Below are positions 54,404-63,620 of a stretch of DNA of 64,000 nt, in pieces. The position numbers were made by a program, and so were the translations under genes. The notes beneath the pieces are model-generated. The model was not told where the DNA came from, ran no database searches, and worked only from the letters and a program-made list of their open reading frames with translations. This stretch comes from Bacteroidales bacterium. Lineage in GTDB: Bacteria > Bacteroidota > Bacteroidia > Bacteroidales > UBA932. How positions within the stretch are numbered: position 1 is the stretch's first letter; the number at the start of each line of letters is the position of its first letter. The stretch is from the NCBI GenBank assembly GCA_017429765.1, contig JAFROJ010000056.1:1-64000 (forward strand). Direction: 5' to 3'.

Positions 54404-57400
54404 ATGAAGACACTATCAAGAGGATTCGCCGCCTTCGCGGCGCTCGTTTTAGCCATGGCCTGTTCCGGCGGCGGGATGGCCACGATCGAGAAAGATTTCA
54501 AGAACATCCCCTTCAGCCAGCCGACCGGTGTCTACTGGTACTGGATCGCCGGTAACATGTCCAAGGACGGTGTGGTCAAGGATCTGAAGGCTATGAAGGA
54601 GGCGGGGATAACCCGTGTCCAGATCGGCATGATCGGTGACGGTCAGGGAGTTCCGGACGGTCCGGTCAAGATGTTCACGGACGAGTGGTGGGACATTTTC
54701 CACACCATGTTCAAGACAGCGGGTGAGCTCGACATCGAGGTCGGTCTTTTCAACTGCCCGGGCTGGAGCCAGAGCGGAGGCCCGTGGGTCAAGCCCTCCC
54801 AGGCTATGCGTTACCTGGGAAGCTCCAAGGTGGTTCTGACAGGTCCTTCCGAATATTCCGGAAAGCTGCCGGAGGTGGGGGAGGACGCCCAGGACGTCAG
54901 GGTCCTGGCGTACCCGCTCCAGGAACCCGCGACGGTTTTCACCGCCAAGGGGGATTTCGCGAGGGACAGGGAGATTGTCCTGAAAGCCGGCAAGGCCGTC
55001 CCCGTCAGGTCTGTGATCGTGGAGCCTGTCCAGGCCCCCGGCACCGCCCAGGCCGAGCTGTACGTCAAGGTGGAAGGGGGCCTGAGAAAGATCGACTCAT
55101 TCGGGATAGACAGAAGCAACGGCGCCGTCAACGTGGGCTTCGACCCCTACGCTCCGGTGGTGATCTCCATCCCGGCAACCGTCGGTGACGAGTTCCTGTT
55201 CAAGGTGGACAATCCCGGGGTGGTGGCTAATGTCACCCTCTCCGATGTGCCGGCGGTCGAGCGCTATCCCGAGAAGAGCCTCGCGAAGATGTGGCAGACC
55301 CCTCATCCGATGTGGGACGCCTATCTCTGGCGCGACCAGCCCTCCGACGACGGCGAGGTGCTCCAGGCCTCCTCTGTCATCGACATTTCCGGGAATATGG
55401 CTCCGGACGGTACCCTGACCTGGAGTGTCCCCGAGGGGAAATGGGTTGTCCTGCGCTCCGCGATGCTGCCCACAGGTTCCGAGGACTCCCCGGCTCCTCC
55501 GGAGGGGCGCGGGCTTGAGACCGACAAGATGAGCGTGGAGCACATCAGGACCCATTTCGACAACTATCTCGGGGTGATTCTCGACAAGATTCCCGCGGCC
55601 GACAGGAAGACCTTCAAGATCGTGGTCGAGGACAGTTACGAGACCGGTGGACAGAACTGGACTGACAACCTAGTCGAGGACTTCAAGAACGCCTACGGCT
55701 ACGACCCGGTTCCCTATATACCTGTTTTGAGCGGGGTGGTGGTCGGCTCCCGGGACATCTCCGACCGTTTCCTCTGGGATCTGCGCCGCCTTGTCGCTGA
55801 CGAGGTCTCCTATAACTATGTCGGCGGACTCCGTGAGGTCAGCCACGAGCATGGTCTGACCACATGGCTTGAGAACTATGGCCACTGGGGATTCCCGGGC
55901 GAGTTCCTTCAGTACGGCGGGCAGTCCGACGAGATCGCCGGCGAGTTCTGGAGCTTCGGCGACCTTGGTGACATAGAGAACAGGGTCGCCTCCTCATGCG
56001 GCCACATCTACGGCAAGAAAATGGTCTGGGCGGAGAGTTTCACCTGCGGAGGCCCTGACTTCTCGCAGTATCCCGGCCAGATGAAGCAGAGGGGGGACCG
56101 CTTCTTCACCGAGGGCATAAACGCCTCGCTGATGCATCTTTACATCCAGCAGCCCGACGACAGGGTGCCTGGGGTCAACGCCTGGTTCGGCAACGAGTTC
56201 AACCGCAACAACACCTGGTTCAGCCAGATGGACGTTTTCAGCGCCTATCTCAAGCGTTGCAATTATATGCTCCAGCAAGGCCGCTACGTGGCCGACGTGG
56301 CCTATTTCATAGGTGAGGACGCCCCGAAGATGACCGGTGTCCGCGATCCCGAGATTCCGGACGGATATTCCTACGACTATGTCAACGCCGAGGTCCTGAG
56401 GGACGCCGTTGTCAGGAACGGGAAACTCGTCCTGGCCAGCGGTATGGAATATTCAGTGCTTGTCCTTCCGAAGCTCGAGACCATGCGACCGGAGCTTCTG
56501 GCCAAGATCGAGGAGCTCGTCTCTGGCGGTCTTACCCTTGTCGGCCCTGCCCCGAAGAGGTCGCCGAGCCTCTCGGGTTATCCCGACGCTGACGCCCGTG
56601 TCCGGGAGATCGCGGAGAGGGTCTGGAAGAGCGGGAATGTCTATGCCGACGCTACCTTGGAGAAGGTGTTCGCCGACAAGGGAATCGTTCCCGACTTCAT
56701 AAGCCTGACGGCCGGAATGCCTCTCCAGTTCATCCACTTGACACTTCCTGACGGTGAAGTCTGGTTCGTCTCCAACCAGGGCGACAAGCCCGTGGCTTTC
56801 GACGGGGAGTTCAGGATCACCGGCAAGAGGCCTGAGCTGTGGAACCCGCTCACGGCCGAGACTCGCCTGCTGCCCCAGTTCGAGCTCAAGTCCGGGGCCA
56901 CTGTCGTCCCCATGGAGCTTCAGCCGTACGAGAGCTCCTTCATCGTCTTCCGCCAGGGCGCCAAAGCTTCCGGCAAGGGTCGCAACTACCCGGAGGAGGC
57001 GCTCATCGCCGAGCTCGCCTCTCCCTGGACTGTGTCCTTCGAGGAGGGCAGGGGAGCTCCGGAAGGGAGTGTGACCTTCGAGAGCCTCACGGACTGGACA
57101 CTCAACGATGACTACAGGATCAAATACTTCTCCGGAACAGCCACCTACACCAACACCTTCAACATCGCCGAGACGCCGTCCTCCCAGGTCTACATCGATC
57201 TCGGGAAAGTCATGGTCATGGCCAAGGTGAAGGTCAACGGTGAATATGCCGGTGGAGTCTGGACCGCTCCTTACAGGTTGAATATCACTGATTTCCTGAA
57301 AGTGGGCGATAACACGGTCGAGATCGAGGTGGTCAACTGCTGGCGCAACCGTCTTATCGGTGAGAAGGAAGTTGTCCCCGAGGCGGAGCGCTTCACCTTC

Positions 57401-57496
57401 CAGACATCGACCTATCTGGACAAGAGCTCCGAACTCCAGAGCTCCGGCCTCCTCGGCCCTGTCAGACTCCTCTCCATCGACTACAGTCTTCTGTAG
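54404..57496 (+). CDS. GH106-like alpha-L-rhamnosidase (secreted lipoprotein)
   Basis: The 1030-residue product has a lipoprotein signal (LAMAC) and an N-terminal domain with YWYWIAGNMSKDGVVKDLKAMKEAGI near 44-69, typical of GH106. The catalytic region includes WLENYGHWGFPGEF and KMVWAESFTCGG, whose Glu residues are candidates for the acid and base. The end is a galactose-binding-like jelly roll (FNIAETPSSQVYIDLGKVMVMAKVKVNG). GH106 enzymes remove rhamnose from plant or pectic glycans. It is transcribed alone and converges on the 3-keto-glycoside-type operon. Confidence 0.85.
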   Translation: MKTLSRGFAAFAALVLAMACSGGGMATIEKDFKNIPFSQPTGVYWYWIAGNMSKDGVVKDLKAMKEAGITRVQIGMIGDGQGVPDGPVKMFTDEWWDIFHTMFKTAGELDIEVGLFNCPGWSQSGGPWVKPSQAMRYLGSSKVVLTGPSEYSGKLPEVGEDAQDVRVLAYPLQEPATVFTAKGDFARDREIVLKAGKAVPVRSVIVEPVQAPGTAQAELYVKVEGGLRKIDSFGIDRSNGAVNVGFDPYAPVVISIPATVGDEFLFKVDNPGVVANVTLSDVPAVERYPEKSLAKMWQTPHPMWDAYLWRDQPSDDGEVLQASSVIDISGNMAPDGTLTWSVPEGKWVVLRSAMLPTGSEDSPAPPEGRGLETDKMSVEHIRTHFDNYLGVILDKIPAADRKTFKIVVEDSYETGGQNWTDNLVEDFKNAYGYDPVPYIPVLSGVVVGSRDISDRFLWDLRRLVADEVSYNYVGGLREVSHEHGLTTWLENYGHWGFPGEFLQYGGQSDEIAGEFWSFGDLGDIENRVASSCGHIYGKKMVWAESFTCGGPDFSQYPGQMKQRGDRFFTEGINASLMHLYIQQPDDRVPGVNAWFGNEFNRNNTWFSQMDVFSAYLKRCNYMLQQGRYVADVAYFIGEDAPKMTGVRDPEIPDGYSYDYVNAEVLRDAVVRNGKLVLASGMEYSVLVLPKLETMRPELLAKIEELVSGGLTLVGPAPKRSPSLSGYPDADARVREIAERVWKSGNVYADATLEKVFADKGIVPDFISLTAGMPLQFIHLTLPDGEVWFVSNQGDKPVAFDGEFRITGKRPELWNPLTAETRLLPQFELKSGATVVPMELQPYESSFIVFRQGAKASGKGRNYPEEALIAELASPWTVSFEEGRGAPEGSVTFESLTDWTLNDDYRIKYFSGTATYTNTFNIAETPSSQVYIDLGKVMVMAKVKVNGEYAGGVWTAPYRLNITDFLKVGDNTVEIEVVNCWRNRLIGEKEVVPEAERFTFQTSTYLDKSSELQSSGLLGPVRLLSIDYSLL

Positions 57497-57517
57497 TCCT
57501 CCCTACAGATAAAAATC

Positions 57518-57544
57518 AAGGGCCGTCCCCATCGGGCGGCCCTT
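57518..57544. terminator. terminator between convergent rhamnosidase and isomerase genes
   Basis: AAGGGCCG pairs with CGGCCCTT around a short loop. On the minus strand the stem is followed by a T-rich stretch (GATTTTTATC), so it ends the leftward operon well; the plus-strand side has no T tract. An extra perfect hairpin, GACTACAG-TCTT-CTGTAGTC (57479-57498), spans the rhamnosidase stop codon. Confidence 0.8.
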
Positions 57545-57565
57545 GCTCGTGGTTAGAGCGGACTG

Positions 57566-58459
57566 CTAGTCAGCGTAAGACTCCTTGACGAAGTCGGATT
57601 TGAGGAGATAGTCGGCGCACATCTTGACGCTCTCCTTCCAGTCACCATTGGTGAAGGCCTCGATCTCAACGATGTAGTCCTTCATGCCGGCGACGTCGGC
57701 GTTGTTGAAGATAGCGTCGAAACCGACCATCCCGCTCTCGCCCAGCTCAAGATGATCCTTGATGTGGAGCATGGTGAAGCGGCCGGGATACTTCCTGAAG
57801 TACTCGACGGGATAGGCGCGTCCCATGACAGCCCAGTAAACGTCCATCTCGAAGAAAACGTACTGGGGATCGGTGTTCTCGAGCATGAAGTCATAGATGA
57901 CCTTATCCTCGATCTTGTTGAACTCATGGGAGTGGTTGTGGTAGCCGTAGAGAATGCCGTTCTCGGCGCACTTCTTACCGATGGCGTTGAAGTAGTCGCA
58001 GTAAGTCTTCAGCCCCTCGAGGGTCTCGGGGATGCGGAAGCTGGGGGTCACGATGTACTTGCACCCGGCGGCCTTGTGGGCGGCGATGCACTGGTCCCAC
58101 CACTTCATCGACTCGTCGAAGTTGCCGGTCTCGAGCTCCTCGGGAGAGAGGTTGCGGCCGGTGTGGGTGGAAAGGGACTTCAGGCCGGCGGCCTCGAGGT
58201 CAGCCTTGTACTGCTCGGGATCGACCCCGTAGAGCTTGCCGTCGTTGTAGTTGGCGGCCTCGACATAGGTGTAGCCCATCTCGGCGAGGGCCTTGAAGAC
58301 CTCCTCGTGGTTGGCGGCATAGGACTCGGCGTTGCCGATGACGTTCCTGATGCTGTAGAGCTGAAGACCGATCTCCTTTTTCACGGGTTCATCCTTCTTC
58401 TGTCCGCAAGCTGTGAAGAGCATGAGGGCGGACATAAGTATCAAAGCGACTTTCTTCAT
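57566..58459 (-). CDS. sugar phosphate isomerase/epimerase-like lipoprotein
   Basis: The 297-residue protein has a lipoprotein signal (LFTAC) and an AP-endonuclease-2-type TIM barrel: IGLQLYSIRNVIG near 31-43, ALAEMGYTYVEAANY near 58-72, GILYGYHNHSHEF near 168-180 and TMLHIKDH near 228-235. It matches in type the isomerase encoded in the Bacteroides keto-glycoside operon. It ends a three-gene operon with DUF1080 and Gfo/Idh/MocA proteins. The ATG at 58459 follows the upstream stop by two bases. Confidence 0.87.
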   Translation of the reverse strand: MKKVALILMSALMLFTACGQKKDEPVKKEIGLQLYSIRNVIGNAESYAANHEEVFKALAEMGYTYVEAANYNDGKLYGVDPEQYKADLEAAGLKSLSTHTGRNLSPEELETGNFDESMKWWDQCIAAHKAAGCKYIVTPSFRIPETLEGLKTYCDYFNAIGKKCAENGILYGYHNHSHEFNKIEDKVIYDFMLENTDPQYVFFEMDVYWAVMGRAYPVEYFRKYPGRFTMLHIKDHLELGESGMVGFDAIFNNADVAGMKDYIVEIEAFTNGDWKESVKMCADYLLKSDFVKESYAD

Positions 58460-58461
58460 CA

Positions 58462-59316
58462 CTAGTCAAGGATTTTGATGCGGATGTTGCGGTACCAGAC
58501 ATCATTGCCATGATCCTGGAAGCCGATGTAGCCCTCATGCTCATCGCCGCCGAGGTTGTTCAGCAGCTCGAAGGCGAGAGGCCACGCCTCCTGGGAGAAC
58601 TTGCTGGCCTGGAGCATCTCGGTCCACTTCGGGGTCCAAAGGTGATACTCGAGGACGTTCTCGCCGTTCTGGGCATGTACCACGGTGCCCTGATAGACCA
58701 TGATGCTGCCGGTGTTCCACTCCTCGAAAGGATTCTGGTTCTGCGGCTTGGCGGGGATCATGTCGTAGAGTGAGGCGGACTGGCGGTTGCCATCGTGGCC
58801 GAGCTTGGCGTCCGGATGGTTCGCGTTGTCAAGGATCTGGTACTCGGGAGAGGAGATGTAGATAGGCTCGTACTGGACTGTGCCGTCATCCTTCTTGGTA
58901 GTGACCTCGCGGGCGAGATAGAAGACTCCGGAGTTTCCACCCTTGGAGATCTTCCAGTCAAACTTCATCTCGAAGTTCTTGAACTTCTTGGTGAAGATGA
59001 TGTCACCACCGTCTCCGGACTGGGACTCGCCGGCTCCGGTGCCCGTGAACTTCAGGCAACCGTCCTCGATGGTCCAGCGGGCGGGGACATGATCCTTGCC
59101 GTAGCCCCTCCAGCCGTCGAGGGAAGTGCCGTCGAAAATGACGATGTAGCCTTCCTCATCGACAGGGAAACCGGCCAGGTCGACCTGAGGGTTCTCCACG
59201 ACCTCATAGGCGGGAACCCCGTTCTCAGCCTCAGCCTCTGAGGCTTTCTTGTTCTTGCATGACGAGAGCGACACGACGGCCGCGGCGCACGCCACGATAA
59301 GTAAGAGTTTCTTCAT
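58462..59316 (-). CDS. DUF1080 protein (3-keto-disaccharide hydrolase-like lipoprotein)
   Basis: The 284-residue lipoprotein (signal ends LSSC) contains the DUF1080 lectin-like domain: IVIFDGTSLDGWRGYG near 58-73, FEMKFDWKISKGGNSGVFYLARE near 114-136 and NDVWYRNIRIKIL at the end. Related proteins hydrolyse 3-keto-glucosides. It would cleave the oxidised glycoside made by the neighbouring oxidoreductase in the periplasm. Spacing to its upstream gene is 19 bases. Confidence 0.88.
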   Translation of the reverse strand: MKKLLLIVACAAAVVSLSSCKNKKASEAEAENGVPAYEVVENPQVDLAGFPVDEEGYIVIFDGTSLDGWRGYGKDHVPARWTIEDGCLKFTGTGAGESQSGDGGDIIFTKKFKNFEMKFDWKISKGGNSGVFYLAREVTTKKDDGTVQYEPIYISSPEYQILDNANHPDAKLGHDGNRQSASLYDMIPAKPQNQNPFEEWNTGSIMVYQGTVVHAQNGENVLEYHLWTPKWTEMLQASKFSQEAWPLAFELLNNLGGDEHEGYIGFQDHGNDVWYRNIRIKILD

Positions 59317-59335
59317 TGTTATTGAATATTAAAAA

Positions 59336-60838
59336 TTATTCAGGCATATCAGGGAGGACATAACCCTCACGATACTGCTTCTTGATAAGTGAGGCGGCGA
59401 ACTCGCGGGCGTTGACAGGCTCGGTGTAGGTCTTGGCGAAGGTCGGGTGACCGTCCTTGATCGTGAATCCGTCGTGGATCTGGAACCTGATCTTTGCCTC
59501 GGCGGGAATGTTGGTGAACTGCATCTTCTGGCCGTCCCAGTCGAGGATCTGGTTGAGATCCTGGAGCCTGACAGCGGCGACACCGAGGTCGACCATCTCG
59601 ACGAACGGGCCAGCCTCGCAGAAGTCGGAGTTGGAGCGGGTGAAGTTGTCGGGATCGACCATGCACTCCTTGCAGGCGCGGATCCAGTCCTGCTGATGGG
59701 ACACCGTGACCTCGCGGAGGACATGGGGAACCTCAGGCTTGCGGCCGGAGAGGAGATAAGGCTTGTTGCCGTAGCATCCGACGACCATGATGTCCTTGGT
59801 GCCGTAGAAAATGCTGCATCCACCGTCGGTGTTCAGGTTGACACCCTCAGGAATTCCCTCGGGACGCTCGGGCTTGAAGCCACCGTCGTACCAGCGGACC
59901 TCGACCTCGGGGAGGGCGAGCTTGGGAAGGTTCTCGCGGGCGGGGAAGGTCAGCTTGATCATCTCGGCGCTCGGGCAGCAGTCGGTGAGGACAGGAGTGG
60001 AGCTGGCCTGGGCCTTGATGGGATAGCCGAGTTTCAGGCCCTTGAACGGGACGTGCATGATGTGGCAGGCCATGTCACCCATGGCGCCGGTACCGAAGTC
60101 CCACCAGCCGCGGAAGTTCCAAGGATGGTAGATCTCGTTGTAGTCGCGCATAGGGGCGGGGCCGATGAAGGCGTCCCAGTTGAGGGTTGAGGGAATAGGC
60201 TGGACCTCAGTGGGTTTCTCGAGACCCTGGGGCCAGATAGGACGGTCGGTGAAGCAGTCGACGCGGGTGACCTCGCCGATCTCGCCGTTCCACAGCCACT
60301 CGATGGCCTGGCGTGTGCCGGCGCCTGAGGAGCCCTGGTTACCCATCTGAGTGGCGACCTTGTGCTTGGCCGCGAGCTTGGTGAGGAGCCTGGCCTCATA
60401 GACTGTGAGGGTGAGCGGCTTCTCGCAGTAGACGTGCTTTCCGGCGGCGATAGCCTGGGCGGCGATAATGGCGTGGGTGTGGTCGGCGGTCGCGATCATG
60501 ACGGCGTCGGCCTGGTCGAGCATCTCGTCGAACATCACCCTGTAGTCATTGTACTTCTTCGCGTTGGGATATCTCTTGAAGATATGGTCGGCGTACTTCC
60601 AATCGACATCGCAAAGTCCGATGATGTCCTCGGTCTCCATCTCGCGGAGATCGGCGGCACCGCGTCCTCCGATACCGACACCGAGAATCTTCAGCTTCTC
60701 GGGAGGGGTGACCTTCTTCTTTTTCTTGTTGTCTTTGGGGGTCTCGCCGGCCATGATGATGCCCGGGGCTACTGCCAGTCCGGCAGCCACAGCTGTTCCC
60801 TTCTTAAGGAAAGAGCGTCTTGACATGTCGTTGCTCAT
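59336..60838 (-). CDS. Tat-exported Gfo/Idh/MocA oxidoreductase
   Basis: The 500-residue protein begins with a twin-arginine signal (SRRSFLKKG) and a Rossmann domain (ILGVGIGGRGAADL near 50-63). The EKPLT motif (HVYCEKPLTLTVYEA near 134-148) and a C-terminal substrate domain follow. Tat export of a folded NAD-bound oxidoreductase is typical of glucoside 3-dehydrogenases. It would oxidise C3 of a glycoside before cleavage by the DUF1080 protein. It heads the operon; a second Met at residue 5 directly precedes the Tat motif. Confidence 0.9.
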   Translation of the reverse strand: MSNDMSRRSFLKKGTAVAAGLAVAPGIIMAGETPKDNKKKKKVTPPEKLKILGVGIGGRGAADLREMETEDIIGLCDVDWKYADHIFKRYPNAKKYNDYRVMFDEMLDQADAVMIATADHTHAIIAAQAIAAGKHVYCEKPLTLTVYEARLLTKLAAKHKVATQMGNQGSSGAGTRQAIEWLWNGEIGEVTRVDCFTDRPIWPQGLEKPTEVQPIPSTLNWDAFIGPAPMRDYNEIYHPWNFRGWWDFGTGAMGDMACHIMHVPFKGLKLGYPIKAQASSTPVLTDCCPSAEMIKLTFPARENLPKLALPEVEVRWYDGGFKPERPEGIPEGVNLNTDGGCSIFYGTKDIMVVGCYGNKPYLLSGRKPEVPHVLREVTVSHQQDWIRACKECMVDPDNFTRSNSDFCEAGPFVEMVDLGVAAVRLQDLNQILDWDGQKMQFTNIPAEAKIRFQIHDGFTIKDGHPTFAKTYTEPVNAREFAASLIKKQYREGYVLPDMPE

Positions 60839-60889
60839 TGTTTTTGGGGTTAATCTCGTTAATTATGCTTTGGTTTGGTGAAAATCGCG

Positions 60890-61237
60890 TCACAACGCCT
60901 CGAAATCAACGTCAGTGAACGAGGAGCCCTCAGGGGCGTGATCGGGGACGTCCTTAAGGAGGTTGTCCCTCATGTAGGCGATGACCTCCTCAAGCCCTTC
61001 CTTGAACTTGTCGAAGTCCTCCTTGTAGAGAAAGATCTTGTGTTTGTCGAAGGAGAAGCTTCCGTCCGCCTCCTGCCTTCTCTTGCTTTCGGTGATCGTG
61101 AGGTAATAATCGTTGTTGCCCTTCGTCGTCTTGACGTCGAAGAAATAGGTTCGCTTTCCCGCTCTCACGGGCTTAGACCACACGTCGTCCGAGTTGCGGT
61201 CGGAGTAGGAAGACCGCTCGTTTTCGTCTTTGTACAT
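60890..61237 (-). CDS. DUF3276 (PUR-alpha-like nucleic-acid-binding) protein
   Basis: The 115-residue protein has the DUF3276 pattern: RSSYSDRNSDDVWSKPVRAGKRTYFFDVKTTKGNNDYYLTITES spans about 9-52, with a PUR-like beta-sheet, and FLYKEDFDKFKEGLEEVIAYM forms the helix. Homologues are small PUR-domain proteins that bind single-stranded DNA or RNA. The ATG at 61237 avoids a hydrophobic false extension. It is divergent from nusB; a TAAATTTG at 61269-61262 on the minus strand may be its -7 box. Confidence 0.88.
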   Translation of the reverse strand: MYKDENERSSYSDRNSDDVWSKPVRAGKRTYFFDVKTTKGNNDYYLTITESKRRQEADGSFSFDKHKIFLYKEDFDKFKEGLEEVIAYMRDNLLKDVPDHAPEGSSFTDVDFEAL

Positions 61238-61319
61238 CGGCGATGAAAGTTTGTAATCATACAAATTTAAGAAAATTCTGAAATTCTGTGTTATATTCGC
61301 GTAAAAATTAATTAATATC

Positions 61320-62276
61320 ATGCTAAATAGAAGAATCCTGCGGATTAAAGCTTTCAAGGTGCTTTTCTCGTACGCGGAGAATCCTTCGATGACCCTTTCC
61401 GAGGCGGAGTCGTGCCTTGAGACCTCTTGCGAGGCCGTCCGGTCCCTCTATCTGTTCATGCTCGCCATCATCCCGAGCCTCACAAAGGAAGCCGCCGCGA
61501 GGATAGAGCTTGCCCGGGGGAAATTCCATCCCACCGAGGAGGAGAGGAACCCCAACATGAAATTCGCCGAGAACGGCATCGCTCCCTTGCTGGAGAATGA
61601 CCCCGACCTCGCCAAGCTCCTCTCGAGGAGGAAATTGTCATGGGAGAGCCACGACGCCTTCATCCGTGACACCTTCGACTCGATGTCAAGGAAAGACTAT
61701 TACCAGAGATACATGTCCGATCCCTCTCGCTCCCTCGCCGCTGACGCCTCCCTCTTCATGAAGATGTTCGAGGAGGAGTTCGTCGAGTCGGAGACCCTGG
61801 CGGAGATCCTTGAGGAGATGTCGATATGGTGGAACGACGACCTGGCCTACGCCCTCTCTTTCTGCCGCGACACCATGAAGTCCCTCTCCAAGGGACAGAG
61901 ATGGGAACTTCCCCCTCTTTACCGTAGCGAGATGCTTTCCCCCAAGCCGGCAGAGAGCGACAAGGCTTTCGTGATCAAGCTGTTGCGGACATCTTACCTT
62001 TGCTATGACAAGTATTTCCCCCTCGTCGCCTCAAGCGTGGAGCAATGGAAGGAGGACCGCCTCTTCACGACGGACACCGTCTTGATCATCATGGGACTCT
62101 CTGAGGCCAAGGCGTTTCCGGCCCTCCCCGTCAAGGTCACGATCAACGAGTACGTCGAGATCTCGAAATACTACAGCACCCCCAAGAGCCGGTCTTTCGT
62201 GAACGGGTTGCTCGACCGTCTTCTAAAGAGACTGATCGAGGAGGGAGAGATTGTAAAGACCGGGGATTTTGCTTAA
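61320..62276 (+). CDS. nusB: transcription antitermination protein NusB (long Bacteroidetes form)
   Basis: The 318-residue protein starts MLNRRILRIKAFKVLFSY, like Bacteroidetes NusB, and ends with the NusB helical core (VKVTINEYVEISKYYSTPKSRSFVNGLLDRLLKRL). It has an expanded middle compared with the roughly 140-residue E. coli protein. NusB with NusE binds boxA RNA to prevent rRNA termination. It leads the operon with yajC, a YbbR protein and coaE, as in other Bacteroidetes. Confidence 0.93.
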   Translation: MLNRRILRIKAFKVLFSYAENPSMTLSEAESCLETSCEAVRSLYLFMLAIIPSLTKEAAARIELARGKFHPTEEERNPNMKFAENGIAPLLENDPDLAKLLSRRKLSWESHDAFIRDTFDSMSRKDYYQRYMSDPSRSLAADASLFMKMFEEEFVESETLAEILEEMSIWWNDDLAYALSFCRDTMKSLSKGQRWELPPLYRSEMLSPKPAESDKAFVIKLLRTSYLCYDKYFPLVASSVEQWKEDRLFTTDTVLIIMGLSEAKAFPALPVKVTINEYVEISKYYSTPKSRSFVNGLLDRLLKRLIEEGEIVKTGDFA

Positions 62277-62305
62277 ATTCGCGTAGACTTAATTGTTTTT
62301 TGATA

Positions 62306-62635
62306 ATGAATATTCTTGCTTTCACATCCCTTCAGGCCTCTGGTGGCGGAGCCACCGGAGCCTCCGGAACCTCGTTCCTGATCATGATGGTCTTGCTGTT
62401 CGTCGTCATGTGGGCTTTCATGATCAGGCCTCAACGCAAACAGCAGAAGGAGCTTGAGAAGTTCCGCAACGAGCTCAAGAGGGGAGACAAGGTCGTCACC
62501 GCCGGAGGAATCTACGGTGTCGTGGACGAGATCAAGGATCGCTCCGTGCTCATCAAGGTGGACGGGGATGTCAAACTCAGGGTGGACAAGAACTCCATCG
62601 TGAGGGACTTCACCGAGGACGCCCCGAAGGCATAG
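62306..62635 (+). CDS. yajC: preprotein translocase subunit YajC
   Basis: The 109-residue protein has one transmembrane helix (about 20-42: SFLIMMVLLFVVMWAFMIRP), then QRKQQKELEKFRNELKRGDKVVTAGGIYGVV, the YajC signature. It associates with SecDF at the inner membrane. The ATG at 62306 gives a normal YajC N-terminus; an upstream TTG is unneeded. Confidence 0.95.
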   Translation: MNILAFTSLQASGGGATGASGTSFLIMMVLLFVVMWAFMIRPQRKQQKELEKFRNELKRGDKVVTAGGIYGVVDEIKDRSVLIKVDGDVKLRVDKNSIVRDFTEDAPKA

Positions 62636-62657
62636 CGGCCGGCAGCCCGTCACGCTG

Positions 62658-63620
62658 ATGCTGAAGGAAAGGCGTCATACTCTTCCCGGAAGGGACATCG
62701 GAGTCTTTCTTATGTCCCTTCTCCTCGCTTTCGGCATCTGGCTTATCCACAATCTTTCATTGCAATATTCCGAGACCTTGTCGGTTCCGGTCGTCGCCGT
62801 CTGCGACATCGAGGGCCACTCGAACGTCTCGGCCAACTCCAGCGCCATAGCCGCCCGTTGCAGGACCTCGGGTTTCTCCATACTCAGGGGAAGGCACAAG
62901 GCAAAGAAAGAGGCGGTCCGCGTCCGCTTCGACTCCTCTGACATGCATCCGTCGGAAGGGGACATGTACTACATCACATCAGCGGAGTTAAGCAATTATG
63001 TCACAGACATTTTCGGGGACGGGGTCAGGCTTGAGTCCTTCCTTGCGGAGAGCTTCCAGTTCCGTTTCCCCGTGGAGAACCACAAGAAGGTTCCCGTGCA
63101 GGCTGTGACCCTTATCTCTTTCAAGCCGCAGTACATGGCCATGGGCCCTCTCAGGCTCCAGCCGGACTCTGTCACTGTCTACGGCGAGCCCTTCCATCTC
63201 GCCAACATCACCAGGGTGTTCACCCGCACGATGGAGCTGCCCAACCTCAAGTCCAGCGCTCACGGCTCGGTCAAGCTTGAGCCTATCCCCGGTGTCAGGA
63301 TTTCCGAGACCGAGGTCGGTTACTCCCTTGACGTGACACGTTACGTGGAGATAGCGACAGATGTCTCCGTCACCCCGAGGAATGTTCCCTCCGGGCTGAA
63401 GCTCACGATTTTCCCCTCGACGGCAAGGGTGGTTTACAAATGCGGGTTCCCGTTGTCGCAGGACCCCTCGGACGAGGTGACCTTCCACATCGATTACTCC
63501 GATTTCCAGAAGTCGATAGGGGGCAAGTGTATCGCCTCGCCGTCCAAGATCCCCGAGGGGGTCATAGAGTACTCGATCGAGCCCGAGGTGTTTGATTGTG
63601 TGGAGGAGAGCGCGAGATGA
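62658..63620 (+). CDS. YbbR-domain protein
   Basis: The 320-residue protein has an N-terminal transmembrane segment (FLMSLLLAFGIWLIHNLS, about 17-34) followed by YbbR-like beta-rich repeats, such as KVPVQAVTLISFKPQYMAMGPLRLQPDSVTVYGE. YbbR proteins regulate cyclic-di-AMP synthase CdaA in Firmicutes; in Bacteroidetes they sit in this nusB-coaE operon, and the role is not settled. Its stop overlaps the coaE start (ATGA). Confidence 0.85.
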   Translation: MLKERRHTLPGRDIGVFLMSLLLAFGIWLIHNLSLQYSETLSVPVVAVCDIEGHSNVSANSSAIAARCRTSGFSILRGRHKAKKEAVRVRFDSSDMHPSEGDMYYITSAELSNYVTDIFGDGVRLESFLAESFQFRFPVENHKKVPVQAVTLISFKPQYMAMGPLRLQPDSVTVYGEPFHLANITRVFTRTMELPNLKSSAHGSVKLEPIPGVRISETEVGYSLDVTRYVEIATDVSVTPRNVPSGLKLTIFPSTARVVYKCGFPLSQDPSDEVTFHIDYSDFQKSIGGKCIASPSKIPEGVIEYSIEPEVFDCVEESAR

